This document shows positions 11,911 through 26,900 of a stretch of DNA of 64,000 nucleotides, piece by piece. The position numbers and the translations under genes are program-made. Every line of letters starts with the position of its first letter. The stretch's first letter is position 1. This DNA comes from Struthio camelus (Eukaryota; Chordata; Aves; Struthioniformes; Struthionidae), in NCBI RefSeq assembly GCF_040807025.1, contig NC_090943.1, positions 119,735,900-119,799,899 on the forward strand, in the 5' to 3' direction. A model generated the notes under the pieces. The model worked only from the letters and a program-made list of their open reading frames with translations, was not told where the DNA came from and made no database searches.

Positions 11911-14900
11911 CTAAGATTTTTACTTTTTTTATAGTAATTACCGCACAACTCAGTGACTCTTTGTGTAGAATGTAGCAGTAAATTACATAGCGCTACTTGG
12001 AATAGAAGAAACACCATTAATAAGTAACCTTGAGCACTTTTTAGTGTGTTTTAGCACCAGTTAGGGATTGGGATTCTCCTGCACCACAGTGAGGTGGGAA
12101 AATGCCATGATCTCTGCTGTACAGATGGGATGGATTTACATCCCCATCACCTTTGCCTTGCAATTAAAGGTTTTATATGCAAGTGTAAAATAGTCAACTC
12201 TCCTGGTTCTTCCCCTATGCAGAAAATGGATTCAGGCTGCAAAATACAGTCCCTGGACTGGAATTTTCCCAGGAAACATGACGCTTAGAAAGATAGCAAG
12301 TGTTGGTTGTATGGTTATTTCACCAAACATAGGACTCCAAAAATGTAGGCTAATTGACTTGATCAGTACCTACCTTAGAATCCTCTCGCACTTCTTGTGG
12401 CTACTTCCTTCCTTTCCCCTTGACCTTGCTGGCTCCTGACCACACTGTCAGCAGCCAGCTCTGGTTTCCTCAGTCCTCTCAGTCTCTCCAGGAGAGGCAG
12501 CCGTCCTTCCTGGGTCTCCACTGCTCCACCTGGCCAGGACCAGGGGCATTACTGTGGGTTTGTGCATTTCTTCTCGGGCAGAGTGCTCAGCCAAGCAGCG
12601 GCTGCATGGGGTGATCCTACAGGGGCATTTTATCCTCTGACTCTGTTGTCCTGCCACATAGGAGAAATGTCAGCCTGGCCCTTCATCTTGTCAGCGTGAT
12701 CCTTTTTAATTGACTGTCTCCTCTGAGAAGCCTACCTTATGTGTCTGTCAAAAAAAAGGATACACTGAGTAGTGCAGCATTTACTGGATGGCAACATGCT
12801 TGAACAACTTCTGAAAGGGCTGTTAAAATTTTCTCTGGCACCTCTCAGTAGGGGAGTCCCCTTCCTGAGGATGGACCCAGTGATTTCACCACGCCACCTA
12901 TAATATATGCCCACATACACAGGGCCAGCGTGCCTAAAGTACGCATGCCTGCAGGAAAGCTTTGACTCGCAGGCCATGGCACAGAAGACAACGAGTTATG
13001 TCCTGGAAGAAATGTCCCATGTCTCCACCCCGTGGTACAGGCTGGATCCAAAGCAGACCCTGGGTGTCACTGCCACACGAGCCCTGAGTCGAGCCGGCAG
13101 TATGCGGAAGAGTACAAGTCACATAAACCTGATGAAAGCCTTGCATCTTGAGTACAAGCGACCAAAGGGGGGATTCCTAATTTCAGGAAGTGGAGCAGTG
13201 TGCCAAAAGGTATTTAGGCAAGAAGTCGAGTCTCACCTTTGCCTCCTGTGTATAACAAAAAATAAAAAATGTTTTTTATGTTTTACAGAACTCTTCAAAA
13301 TTTAAAAAAGTATGATATTCTTCTAACACCATCTGTCACTTTCATTCTCTGAATTATCTCTTTGCAAGAAGAGCTAAAATCTGATCTCCATGATAAGTCA
13401 AAAGACCATTCTCAGGTATTTGGTAGATTAATTTGTTTGATGGTAAAGTCTTCTCATTTGGGTTTTAAGTAGCAGTTGATTTCCTTCCAGTGCAAAAAAG
13501 GTCAAGGATATGTATCTTGCAAAACAGAAAAGCAAATGTGCAGCACATCTTGGAAACACCATTGATTTGTCCATTTGCTTCAAGCAGTGCCATATTCTCC
13601 TATTTTCAAGTGGGAATATAGAGGCATAACATTAATGACAGATTATCTTCAATGAATTAAGGAAGGAAAGTAAATTCCAAATGAATGGAGACCAAACTTG
13701 GACACCATATTGTTTCTGCAATATTCCTATATAAAGCATCCTTGACCTTGCAACATAATCAGTCAAACATCATTCAGTGTGAATTTTTCTGTGACATCAC
13801 CAAACAATGTATTTGCTAGTAGTCTTGGCTAAATAAGGCAAAAAACCCACGTTGTAAATAATGTATTGATCCACTGATGGACAAACAGTTATCAAATACA
13901 GTATTAGATAATCTGTCAACCAGACACATAATTGGTGGACTAATGAATACAATAGTTCATATATAATTTACTCAGAGAAATATGACTAATTTCCCAGATT
14001 TGAATAAATAATTCAGCTAGATGTGTTTGTTAGCAGAGAATCATTTGTTAGCTAATACAAATATTTTCTTAAGGTCCAAATGAACAAGACAGTCTTACTG
14101 CATTTGAACAGAGGCTTATTAGAGAGTTTATAGCACACCTGCCAACTCACTTTTTATGAGAAAAGATCACCACAGATTAAAAACGTACCATTATGCTCAT
14201 ATATTTCCATAAATTCAGGCATAAACAATCAGCTCCGTATTTTTCCCGTTGAAAATCTCCAAAGAGTCTATTCCATAACAAGTTATAATGTCTGTGGATA
14301 AGTGCCTGAATTTGAATGAATTAGGGTAAATCTTTATTTGAGCTCATTTGTACATTTGCAAATAATTTCTCTATAAATATAAGCTTCAGCTTTTGGCAAA
14401 TGTGTCCAATCCAAGTAGAGACCAGAGCAGAATAATGATAAGCGCAGGCCCGGAGCCTTGATCTTTTAATGCTTTCTCCTGCAACTGCTTCATTTGCTTC
14501 TCAGTGCTTGCTCAGGAGACGCTAGGCCAGTTTGCGGACGCTAAATGCACAAGACTGACACTGCGGTTTGGAGCTGCAGAACTGCATCAGGAACCATGCT
14601 GAACTCTGTGCAAACATGAAAGGTACTTTCTGTCTCTTTTGCCTGAAGATGAGGTTACCACAGAATAAGCAAAACTCTGGGAATTCATCAACCTTTCTTC
14701 GCCAAATTTCCCTTACAAATACAGACATAATTTGTGGGCAGATTTTTTTTGTGATAAGAGGCTTTTCTGCATCACAGTTTGGCTATCCATGCAAACTTCA
14801 TATAAAAAAAAGTCCTAAAAGTGCAAGATTTTATGTGTAAATAGTGCCAGTGGAATATTAGGGGCAATTTGCTGCACTGTCCTTTTAAAACTCTTTGAAA

Positions 14901-17900
14901 ATGAAGGGGCTCAGGCTCGTTCCTGTTAGAAGTGATACCAAGACAAAAGTGTGAATTCATTCCTATGATTGTTTGCACTTATAATATGAAATCTCATTTA
15001 CACACACATCAGTTTCACACAAAATGTTATGATAAAGAGAATTCGTAATTTAAAAAGAACCAAGAGTCTGGAAATCAGCATTATCTTTTATTTTAAAATA
15101 ACATATTTACATTTAAATCTGCCCTCTTTTATATGAGGATTTAACTTCATTCATATCTAGGCAGATTTTCACAGGAGTTGTAGAAGCTGCTTATTCTTCT
15201 GACAAAATTTACTTCTGTTTCACTTCATAAAGGAGCAAAATAAAAAACATTTAAAATTATACATTTTTTGCTTAATCTCATTCTCTGAATATCTGAACTG
15301 TTTTCAATAACATTTTAGAAAATCGATCTGAAGGAATCATCTGCCATGGAAAATTTCAACATGACTTGCTAAAGTCTGTTAAAGTTATTAGCAACTGAAA
15401 GAAACTATGAATAGGTTTACAGAAGAGCAGATTAGGCAGTTTAGAAGCTAAATTTCACACTGCTCACTACACTTTGCCTAAGATAAAACATTTGCAACAA
15501 TCCCAAAGCAGTGGTCATTGCAAATTGATGCACATTTTAACTAGAACAAGGCACAGGGTACCCATTAACTCATTTTATTTTAATTTAGCAGTAAAAGCTT
15601 TCATTATAGCCATTAGGCATGAGAGAAATCTTTGGCATTAAAGTAAGAGAGAAAGTATATATAGAATTAAAATAAAAATTTAATTTACAGCACAGGGACT
15701 GGTATGTTTATATTAACAGAACTTAAAGACTTAGTTCTAAATAATTGAATGTGATTAATACAAATGGGAAGTATATCAAAAACATAAAAAAATCTGGAGA
15801 GAATTCATTTTAGAGCTCTTTAAATGGAGTCTAAGCCACGCTTTAATTCATATTTTTCCAGTTATGGCTTGAGAAAATAAAAACAAGCTGTTTTCACTGC
15901 TGTTTATAGTATGTCTGTAGTGATTACAGTTTTCCATTTTTGCCTGAAATACGTGGTTGGCAAATAGGGCAGAGAAATACATGCATTTGAAGGCATGATT
16001 TTCCACTTGTTATTTTCTTTCATTCCAGGAACATTTCTTTTCTTGTGTTTTCTTAAATCTTAGCTTTGAAAAATGCATATTTTTGGAGCCAAGCTGACTG
16101 TCACTGTCCATTCACAGTTTACAGCTCCCATTCCGAACAATGATGTATTCACTATTTTGGTTGAAATGAAGACAAAGATATAAGTACCCAAAGCATATTA
16201 GAATGAATGAAAAACCCTCTGAAACCTGGCATGCAGGAAGGTAAGGGGGTTTTAATGTAATTCTCCTGGATGTTTTCTGTGGCTTTAACACATACAGCCT
16301 TTGAATAACTGAGCTTGATAATGGACTTAGGTGCCACACCTGAGATTTGCTGTCCAAATGGTTTCTGCCAAACCCTGGAGGTATGTCCTTTTGAGAGGTT
16401 TGAGAGCCCCCCTCAGTGCCCAGGGCTGCAGGCTCCTGGAGGTGTCCCCTGACCCCATGCACGTTTGGAGAAGCAGCAAGCCAAGTCTCTGCACAAGGAG
16501 GAGTAGGACCACACCTCTTGCCTGCTGCCAGGGCAGGATTCCCATCTTCCAAAATGTAGATGCCAAGAGAAGGCAGGGACTCAGCTGCTACCCCTGTGTT
16601 TCTCACACCGGCCCAAACACAGTCCCGTGATGAGGGGGATACCCAGGCTTAAGCCCACAACGGCTTCAAACCTCTCCCAAGCCTGCCAGGCCGTCTGTCT
16701 GCCCAGACCACTCATCCATCCCAGGGCAGTGCTCTTGCCAAAGCTCACTGCCAGGGTGCATCCCAAATGATGGACAGCAGTCAAACCCTGTTACTGTCTT
16801 TCTTTGGCACGTTAATTTTAACAAACAAAAAGCTAGCTCAGTGCAACTCTTAATTTGCCTTTATGTATTCACATAGTGCGTAGCAGTACACAGGGGTACC
16901 AACCGATGGCCCGGGTGATTCAGCAGTATGGGCAATTTATGCTACTCAGAAATAGCAAGTGTATTGTATAACTCGAACTCAAAAAGTACTGAGCTCTTCT
17001 TATCTTTGCCAATTAAGCTTTGCCTATCAAGTGGGACACACATATTGTGAGATGGCAGAATCTGCCGTGAAATTCATACTTCCATCACATCCTTCCCTGA
17101 ATTTCAGCTTACAAAGTAAATATGTAGAAAACATATTCTAGCAGTGCAGAGATGCCTTTTTCAAAAGAACATCAAATCCAGCCCCTGTAGCAATGACTGT
17201 ATTTGCATACAAGTGGGCTGAGCCAATTCTTCAGAGAGGTCTGAATCCCCTTTTCCAAAAGAACATGGATTTATTGTCCCTGCGATGGCATTTTCCATTT
17301 TGCTGCAGTCAACAAAGTCATTGGGACTCTGTGAAGCGCTGAGGTCCACCCTCACAGAACAGCTTGTGAGACTGGGGCCCAGGCACAAACAATAGCAGTT
17401 TTCTTGGCAAGACTCAAAGACCTTCTTGTTGGCAGATTGAGGAAGCCCACGCTTCTCCTACTGTACTGCCGTTGATCAGTATCAGAGAAGAGCATTAATC
17501 AAACATACAATACCATTATTTTTCCAAATTGAGGTCTCAGGTCTGTGACAAGCATTCCTCTTAACACAACATTGCACAAATATTATGCAACCACACTTCA
17601 GAATTGCTATGTTGAGAAATTTGAATAATAATGGCTACTTTTTGGAAGTACTGCTCCAGTCTTGCCTCTGTCTAGGCAGAGAAGGCTGATCATGGGTGGA
17701 GTGCTACATGCTGCACGAGTTAATTTGTCTTGTTATCTGCATTTGGCTCATAACTCACTCACAACTTTGTGGAAAACGACAGAGTGTCAACATCTTGCCA
17801 TTAAAGGGCCATGTGACAGACGCACAGCACAGCAGGCTGAGGAAAAGCATCTGAGTCCTGCAAACTCTCCTTACTGCTAAACCTACTGATGGATGACAGA

Positions 17901-20900
17901 GCTCCAAGGTGTTGACAAAAATGCTGCTGACCTCACTTCCAAACGTGCTAGATGGTTTGCAGCTTACCAATGGTATGTCCAGGACATAAAATACAAAAAT
18001 CAGGCATGCTTTTCTTTTGTTTGATTTTTAAATATGGAAAATGGTTCTGAACAGTGGAATCTCTAAAGACAAAAGTTGTTTCATGTTATAGAAAGAGCAG
18101 ATGCCTTTAAAAAGAAAAGGGAATCTGTAGAATAGTAGATAAACCTGATCTTTTTCCCCAAGTACCACCTGCTCTTTACTAGAAAATTCATTGCAAACTT
18201 GTGGCAATAGTTAAGCTGGCTGGATCATGCTAAATGTTTGGAAAAGGTGCTTTTGTAAAGGGAACTTTGCCAGTAAAATGGAGCACTTCTCATGATTTTT
18301 TCTGTTAAGTTGTATTAAGTTGTAAAACAATTTTTGTTTTCTTCCACAGAGAGCAAGCAACTAAATACTTTCAGACTTCATAAAACGGAAATAAAAGGAT
18401 AGCATGTGCTTGCTTTTTTAGGCTGCATCATCACTGAGCAGCAAATACAGCCTTCTTGCCTGTGGGGATGAATATTGGAAATGTAAAAGTAGGACAGACA
18501 AAACAAAAGCATCACTGAGTCATAGCTACATACACAGCAAAACCAGGAGCCCATTACGGCAGCTTAGAGAAGTTGATCATGTACAGCCTATGGTGCATTT
18601 GCATCAGCATTTCACCTCAAGCCCAGCATGCACTTCTGCAGCGAGTCCCCCACCGTCTCTACTTGCTGCACAGCCAAGCAGTGGCAGAGCACACAAACTG
18701 GACTCCTCTGAGGTGAAACTAACCCAAAAGATGCACTCCAGGAGGACACCTACTGAAGAGGCTATCAGTCCAGAGGACTAGGCTAGAGCCAGTCAGAGGG
18801 AATTGCTTGTCCTGTGGACATACGGTCCTATGGACATGCGGACCTCATCACCCACTGTCTCTCTCTGCACATCCACTCCCATTGCTCCACATGCCTCACT
18901 GAATTTGACATAACCTGTGAGTGCTGAGGTGGTCAGGAAAAGGCTTTGGTGTGTCCAAAGCTGTGGCTAGGCAAGGGACAACTTCCCTGTTTTCTGCTCC
19001 GTATTCTCCCTTCCAGCACAGCCAGGCCACCCAGTATTTACGATGGATTTTTTCAGCCAAGAACCATGGGAGAGTAAGTTCACTTCAGCCAAGGAGCTGA
19101 GGTAACATTGGCCCCTGAACCTCAGGCTGGGGGAGCAGAGTTGGGAAACAGAGCAAAGAAGGTGTGCATTAATGGTAGCTTGGACACTGCCAAAGTCTAG
19201 GGGGAGCAAAGGAGACTCCAAAGCTGTATGGACAAATTGAGTATTTCTGTAGTTAGCGGGAGCCTGTCTGAGTACTGCAGCTCGCTGTCTGACCTGAAAA
19301 GGAGAGAGAGGTCTCTTCAGTTTGGGGCGAAGCCATGAGCTGCCAGAGAGGGATCGTCTCTTCACTAGGGAAAGTGTAAATTACTCCTGAAGATACAGAG
19401 AAAACAGAGAAATGTGGACTCACTGCCTCACACAGGCAAACACGTTGTTCTTAAAAAAGCTGACTTTCTGTTCCAACAAGCGTAAACTGTAGCAAAGGGC
19501 AGCACCTTCAGCCCGTTCAAGTTCAGGCAAGGTAAAAGCACATGTATATGCTGGATACCCCACAGCCCGTGGCAAAGCTCCAGTGGGGCCTCCAGGCTGA
19601 CCGTTGCGCTTGGCCGACTGCAACCACAACCACCTCTTACACAGCAGAGCTGAAGCGGGGTCCCAACAGTGCGCGAGGAAAAGCAGGCTTCGCTCATTAA
19701 AACTGATTCGCCTCGGAGAGGACTTTGACCTATATATCATTAATGATTGCCACTTTGCAATCGGATTGCTACTGTAGTAAACTTGGATAACAGATGGATT
19801 TCTGTCCCACGTAGAAGAGTTTTGATCCTATACAAGCTTGGAAAAACACCGATCCAGATTGGGAGACATGACTTTTCCTTTTCAGTGATCCTTCTGTTTT
19901 CTATTCCTGCATATATTTAAATGGTAAGCACTTCCCAGAAAGGTAGTTAGACTCAAGAGAAGAGGAAACATTTATAGATTCATTATTGCCAGAAGGTAAT
20001 GATTAAATTTTAAAATCTGAAGGAGAGGGGGGATAAAATACATAAAGGCCAATTCAAATAAATTCTGGATCATACTTGAGCGTGTAAAAATATTGTAGCG
20101 CATAAAGAACCCCTTCTAATTAGTTGTAAATAACATAATGAGAACCATGTAGTAGCTCCAAAGAGAAAAAAAAAAAGTGCCATTACTTTCTTTCCAAAAT
20201 ATGCAATTATATATATAATTTCTTAACAAGCCAGGAAGTTGATACAAATTATGATGGACACATCTGTTATTCAGATTCAAGACTAGATCTTCTGAGTGCA
20301 ATATTTCCAGATAAAGCTCTATTTTCTTCAAGGATGCAATGTTGTCTTCAGAGTTTTTGCAGATTTTATTCTTGCATAATAATATCTAAAAATTATTATA
20401 TTTTCTACTTGGACAGAGCATTTCCAAATTTCATAATACAGCTTAAGAAGTTCCATAAAGGCAAATGCACTGGCTTGGTGATTATGAGACATTTGTTATA
20501 CATAAAAATGTTAGGATCAAAATACTTTTAGAAAAGTCAGAAGAATCCACAAGATATTTTCAATCAGACCAAGCAAGAAGGAATCTACTTGATGAATAAA
20601 TATCCTTCAGATAACTTACTGACAGCAGGAGAAGCAAATCTATCAAAAAAATATATATATAGGAAACCAAAAAGTTAAAAAAGAAACTTATTAGCATGCC
20701 TCAGAGGGAAAAAACAGCAGTGAGGTCTGACTTTTTTTAAAAAATCAAACGTCAAATTAAACAAATTGCACCATTGATTTAGTCCAAAGACTTAACTTTT
20801 CCTGTTAAAAGACATGACAATAAACTGATCGCGTACAGGTGTTTTATTGAGCCTTTCATGTAATGCATCAGAAGGTGTTTTGCAGCGCATCCCATTCTAA

Positions 20901-23900
20901 CAACATTAATCAGCAAAGCCCCTATCAAGCCAGCAATTTTATAGAATAGGATTGCAGGATTATTATTAAACCAGGGTCCCTGACACAGCAAGAGCCGACC
21001 CACGGGACTAAGTGCATGACGAGCTCTGTAAGATGTTTTCCTGAGAGGCTGTGATTTTTTTCAGTACAAATGAAACAAAGAAAAGATCTCTGGAGCCATA
21101 GAGCACTGAACCACAGCTAAAATTAGAGGCTTTAAGCTAATACTAGAGGCCTTCAAAATACTATTTCAGTAACCTGGATTGGCAAGGAAAAGCTCTGTCA
21201 GTCTAACATACGTTTACTATAATAAAATACAATATCACTACAAATCATGTGACAGGTAGAAACAAAAGAAAATAGGCAGAGAAAAGATATAAAGGCTCAA
21301 ATAGACTGAGTTTACACCTCTTCCTATGTATGGGCCTTTTCAATGCTAAGCAGCTTCTCCAGCTTGCTAATGCAAATTGATGAACGCTAAATACTTGAGA
21401 ATTTAGAAAATTCTATTCTATTCTATTCCTACTTAGAAAATTAAAATTATTCAAATAGGAATTCTCTGTTCATGTGTGTTTACAGGAGTTCCAAGGAAAC
21501 GTTATCATAAAATGCCTTCTTGTAACGTTTCCAGTGAGGATTACTATGAAGTACATGTTAGGACAGATACAGAGATAACCAAACTTGAAAGCTTGTTTTT
21601 ATATCCCGAAGCTTTTCTAAAGAGTGGAAAAAATCTACATTTTTTAAATTCAATATCCTTTGGCTCAAATTAGCACCAAATGCAGGCAAGTCACTCAATG
21701 TCATTAGATAAAATTTCAGTCATTGTTTTTTGGATTTTACACATGTATAAATTAAGCTTATGTCAGAAAGTACTTTTTGCTTAACTTTTGCATGCCAGCT
21801 TCTTCCTCCTAGCTGAAAGATTAGATTCTGACAAAAGCCTGATTCTTCAAAGACAAAGAAAGCCTAAATAGTCTAAATATCCTTGTAGTTCATTCTATAG
21901 CCTAATTTTACTTTTTTGTATCTATTTACTTGATTTCATTTGCCTGGTCATTTGCATAAGGAAATCCATATATAGTTGGATGTGGTTAATAAAATGTACA
22001 AAGTCAGAGATTTAACTGGCAAATACCTAAGTAACCAACATGGAAATATAGCTAAGCAGAAATATTAGAAGGGCTGATTCTTCTGTCCTTGCTTGCTTTC
22101 TTGCTTGCTTTTCCATGTATGAAATGAGTAGCAAAATTTGCACTGGTTGCAGGGGGAGTAAGAGCCATAGAAGTGAATTCTATGAGAGCCTCTGAGAATC
22201 TCTTCTTTCAATCTCTTTCTTGCTGTTTCAATCTCCCCACAGTGTAGCTGCCTAAGCAATCCCCATCCCTCACCGGAGGTGATGTTCAGACTGATCAGTC
22301 TTTCAGAGGGTAATCATTTCACCAGATTTGGGGAATTTTTTGAAACTTTCAGCATTTGTTACAAAACAATTTCAAGATTTTTTGGGAAACCAGAATAATT
22401 TTTTCTTGCCTGCATTCTCAGAAAATCTAAATAACAATTGCTTCAGCTGACAGTTTCTTTAACTATTCAGTCAGATGTCCAGTTCACAAAATACCAGCCC
22501 ACCTGGGCACAGTTATAAGTGATTGGACACCCAGGTATTTTAAGGGAAAGTATCAGATTTGCTAGGGCTCCTATCACCTGGTGTTTATGTGTTGCAAGAT
22601 GCCCAAAGCACTGTTTATCTTGGACTGTGTAATATCAGTAACATACAAATATCGCACAGGTAAATTACTCTGGCACATCATCAGCAAACAGATAGGAAAA
22701 GAGTGAAGTCTCTTCTAGTGAACTGATATGTGCAAATTAACCACTCTTACATAAACAAATGCAATAATATGGACTATCCCTTGTACCAAAGGAAATTCTA
22801 GTGTAGCTTAGGGCAAATCAGCAGTCCTTGCCAGGTCAAACATTTTAATTTACCCAAAACAAAGCTAATTCCTGAATATTGACTACTCTCCTAGGCTGTA
22901 AATTGTCACTGATTATTTTGAGAAGTGTTTATAGTTTCCTGCCATTACTGTCTAACTGAAATGAAGTCTATAATATAATTTCATATATATAGCAACTAAA
23001 ATACAGATGGGATGTTTTAGTCTTTCAAAGTTGTTTCCGTTTTGCTTCAGAGAAAACCCTACAAAATCAAAAATACCAATGTCAATTCTTTTTCTGGTCA
23101 GTGGTGCTTTACTGAAGTCAATAGATTGGCTCAAGAGTAAAGTCTGGAGGACTAATAATCCTATAAAATGTGTATACCAGATTTAATGTCAGTAATCTTA
23201 ATTTGCAATGCTTAGAGCTTTAGCTTTCCTCCATATGTGAAGCTTAAGCACCTTGATGTGGTGTGTCATGGTGAGGGCTAGGGGAGGAGGATCTCGAGAG
23301 GCCTCAGTGGTGGTGTCCTGGGATGCGTACTCAGGTATGAGCCCTCAGCCCTCAGTGGTTTAGATAAGCTCTGGGTCTGCAGTAACATCAAATTTGTGTT
23401 CTGCTTCCAGTGAACCCCCCCTCAGATTATTTTCTTCAGGACAGATTTCCATATCCTCTCAGTCAGAAGATACTGATGCCCGTGTTGGACCACTCCTCAG
23501 AGAGGCCAAGCACTGAGCTGGCACAAATCCTAACCCATAGGGATTACTCTGCTAAAGAACTGGAGCATCTTAATGGGGTAAAGCAAGGAAGGATTGCACT
23601 GTTATAGCTCGTGTTCAGATGACTGAATGAGTACAAGCCTTCAGTTCCTACAGCTGTCAATCTGGTCTTTTTTACAGGTCATTTTTTTCTATCTTCAGAA
23701 CGCACACCTCTGTACTAGACCAAATTGTAGTGTCTCTTCTTAAAGAAAATGGGATAAAATGAATCAACATAGTCAAAGAGAAATAGACTTTTTTAGCCTT
23801 TTCATTTGCTTTCAAATTCTATCTGGGAAAAAGTGTGTGCAGAAAAGTGGTAATAGAGGCAAGAATAAAGGGCTAAAAACTCCCTCTTTTGGGCTCTTCT

Positions 23901-26900
23901 GTCAGCAACAGCAGTATTCCTAAAGTATTTTTCACAATCCAATCCCTTCTCAAAAGTGAAGACCAAACAGCATGGTCAAAAGAAATATTTTACTAAAAGA
24001 TCAGTTGCATGGCTGCAGACATTAAGGAATTAAAAACAAAAAGTATTAATTTATATTCCCTCATTTCTTCTTCCATTCTATAGGAAGAATTAATATAATG
24101 TGCAGACAATATCAGCCCTGCTAGGGAGAATTAGATCTTTACATATGGATGAATATCCATTGCCAGCAAATATTGAAAAAATGAAAGGATATCTCAGAAG
24201 AGAATCCTTTGTAGTACAGTCCTTTAAAAAGAAGCCTGTGGATAACTGAGGCTGATGCAATAACCACTTCATTATCACATCTAGGGAAAATATTTTTAAA
24301 GATCTTAAAATCTGCTTTCTTAATTCGATAAACTAATAAGTGGTACAAGCATGCAAATCTGCAGTGCACCATCTGCTGTGCACTTTCTTGAGATAGATGA
24401 TTATGCTACCCTCTTGAGAGACAGCAGATATGGGGTTACACAGTATTCCTTTAAATTGCTTGTAAGCCTTTATACTCTGTTGGTTGTAAAAAAGAGCAAG
24501 CCATGTAGATAAGGTTGACCGAGGTGAAGAGAACAGCTCACTTGCACCCTTAAAAAAAATTGCAGAAAGAGGTTCTGCTTGGTTTTACTTTTTATTTACA
24601 GTGTGATTTTTTTAAAGAACTTACCTTTCTAGAAATGCAGGCCTCATCCACCCTTGAGAAAGGAGATGCTGCGGGTGGCACTGGAACTGACGGTTCTCCA
24701 CCATGAGCACCCAGAGACAGGGAGGTCCATCCTAGAGCTCCTGGTGGTAAAGAAAGTCCTTCTGCAGCTTCATGTGAGCCTGAAGCAGGACTTGAAAGTG
24801 GAGTCACCAGGAGGGAAAATGAGTTTCTGATAGCTTAAATACTCCTGTTTTGTTTGCTGTTAATGGCTTAATTATAGGAATTAATGGCCAGCGTTGAGAG
24901 CCACAAACTGGAGCAAATGGTGAAAACAGAGAACACTCTTTGTTTCCCCCTTCCTTTACTGGAGTAAAGGAAAAATATTAGTAGTTTGGAGGCCTTCATC
25001 AGATCACATTTGTAGCCTTCAGAAGTGTGCTGAGCATAAGCTGTAACCGTAAGCTGGGTCAGCTAATGTAAATCAGTAGCGTTCAGTACAGTCAACGCAA
25101 CTGTGTTGGCTTATGCCTCCTGGAGGTGTGGTCCATTACCTGCATGTCACTGAAAGAAGTATGAGGCTTGGGTTAGAAGACAGCAACTGCTGACTAGAAA
25201 AAGATTTTTGATAATAAATACTTAGGGCAAAGATCACAGCCCAAAGCAGGAAGAACAGCAAACCGCAGTGGAAAGCTTTCACTTGACTGGAATAAGCATT
25301 CAGCAAAACTCTCTACAATCCTTTTCCATTCATATTTTATGCTGTTTGAAACAAAAAGAACTCTTCAAAGTAGAAAGTCTGGAAATGTGCAAAAAGTTGG
25401 AGCAATATCTTCATTAGGGAAGCATTTATCCCTCCGTTAGCTTCCCTTCAAATGAATGAGTAACTTGTACCAGTGTCTGTTCCATTCCGTAAAGGTCTAG
25501 TTACCATACAGTATTTACTTCTTCAACTGTGCATTTCCTTTGTCTCCGCAGAAATCCTTTTCCAGAAAGGCATTCTAGTGCAGCATTTGCTTTTTAGGCA
25601 TGAGTAACTCAGCCCAAAATTGTACAAATGCTAATCATAAGGTATCACTGAGGAAGAGCAACGAAAAATGCCCAGTCTTACCATCAAATTTCCTGGGGGT
25701 GTCAGCATCCGTATGCTCCCTCCTGGAGAGCCTGCCTCTAAGGGGCAGTTAGGAGAACACAATGCAGGAAATAGGCTTTTATCAATGCAAAATAAATTGG
25801 GCAGTCATTTTTTCTCAGATTGCCTTGCCAGTCCGAATGTCCATACAAAAATCCCACCACCACCCGCTCTCATTGATGCTCTTACTTTGGATGAGTTTTA
25901 TCATACTCTTCTCCATCCAGATTCTTATTTTTTCCCAGATCCTGGGAAGAATGCCCATTTGTATTTTCTTTCTCAGGTGAGTATTATAGCTGAGATTTTT
26001 CCTAAGACATTTAAAGGAGTTAAGCTCTCCGTTCTTGTTAGACAGCAGAAGAATGTGAATGCCCACGTTCTCCTGGTAACTCTGACATTCCTGTTTGTTG
26101 CTATTGGCAGTACCTTCATACCACTGGAACCTCATAATAATATCTCTTGATACTCACCCATCATTTACCACACAGGTTGAACACTCAAATGTTCTTCTGT
26201 GTCTGTACTTGTCTCAATTGCTTTTATGATATTCTTTTATTGGATTGACTTTTCTGCAGCACAGGGGGAAAATGCCTGCAATGAGGCAAAACTTCATGAA
26301 GCTGGGTAGCATCTACATTAGGCAGACAGGAGCATCCCTTGGAGACCTTTACATGAATTCTTACCGCAGACAAGATGAGAAACTTGGCACTTGCTTTAGA
26401 AGGACTGCTTCACTAGGCACCCAGCATTTCAACAAGTTCAGTGTTCAGGTTCAGTGGACTGGATCCCACGCACCATTTCTTTGATTTTGTTGTTTTCTTT
26501 TCTCTTTATTCTAGGCAGTGTTGCAGAGGACTTTCTTTGGGGACCAACTTTATGAAGTTAGGCATGATTTCACTCATGAGACCCCTGGGGCTCAATGAAA
26601 TAAAACAAACGAATGCTTGAAGTTTTGGAAGGAATGTCACAGTGGAAAGAGAGAGTGATACTCTGACAAGATCCACCATAATCCAAAAATTATTAGCCAA
26701 TTATTTCTATTGCACAGAATACCAGTTTTCTCTTTTCCCCAAAGTCTATTCTCAAAACCTAATTCTCAAAGTCATCTATTTTATTTCTTCTCAAAAGTGA
26801 TGCAGATGAGGAAGAGGGAACCATTGTTATTAGGGCATGTCTTGGTTTATTCTTTTGCCCAAAATTGCCACATTGCCTAGCACAGTGCACGTGCCAGTTT

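Noticed and set aside
12907..13305. 132-codon plus-strand open frame
   Set aside because: No recognisable protein family and no splice or promoter context. Overlapping minus-strand frames are equally open.
18967..19365. 132-codon minus-strand open frame
   Set aside because: No recognisable domain. It lies in a stretch of slightly raised G+C where chance frames lengthen.
25668..26150. 160-codon plus-strand open frame
   Set aside because: No domain, no family resemblance and ordinary A+T-rich context. Parts of the complementary strand are open too.
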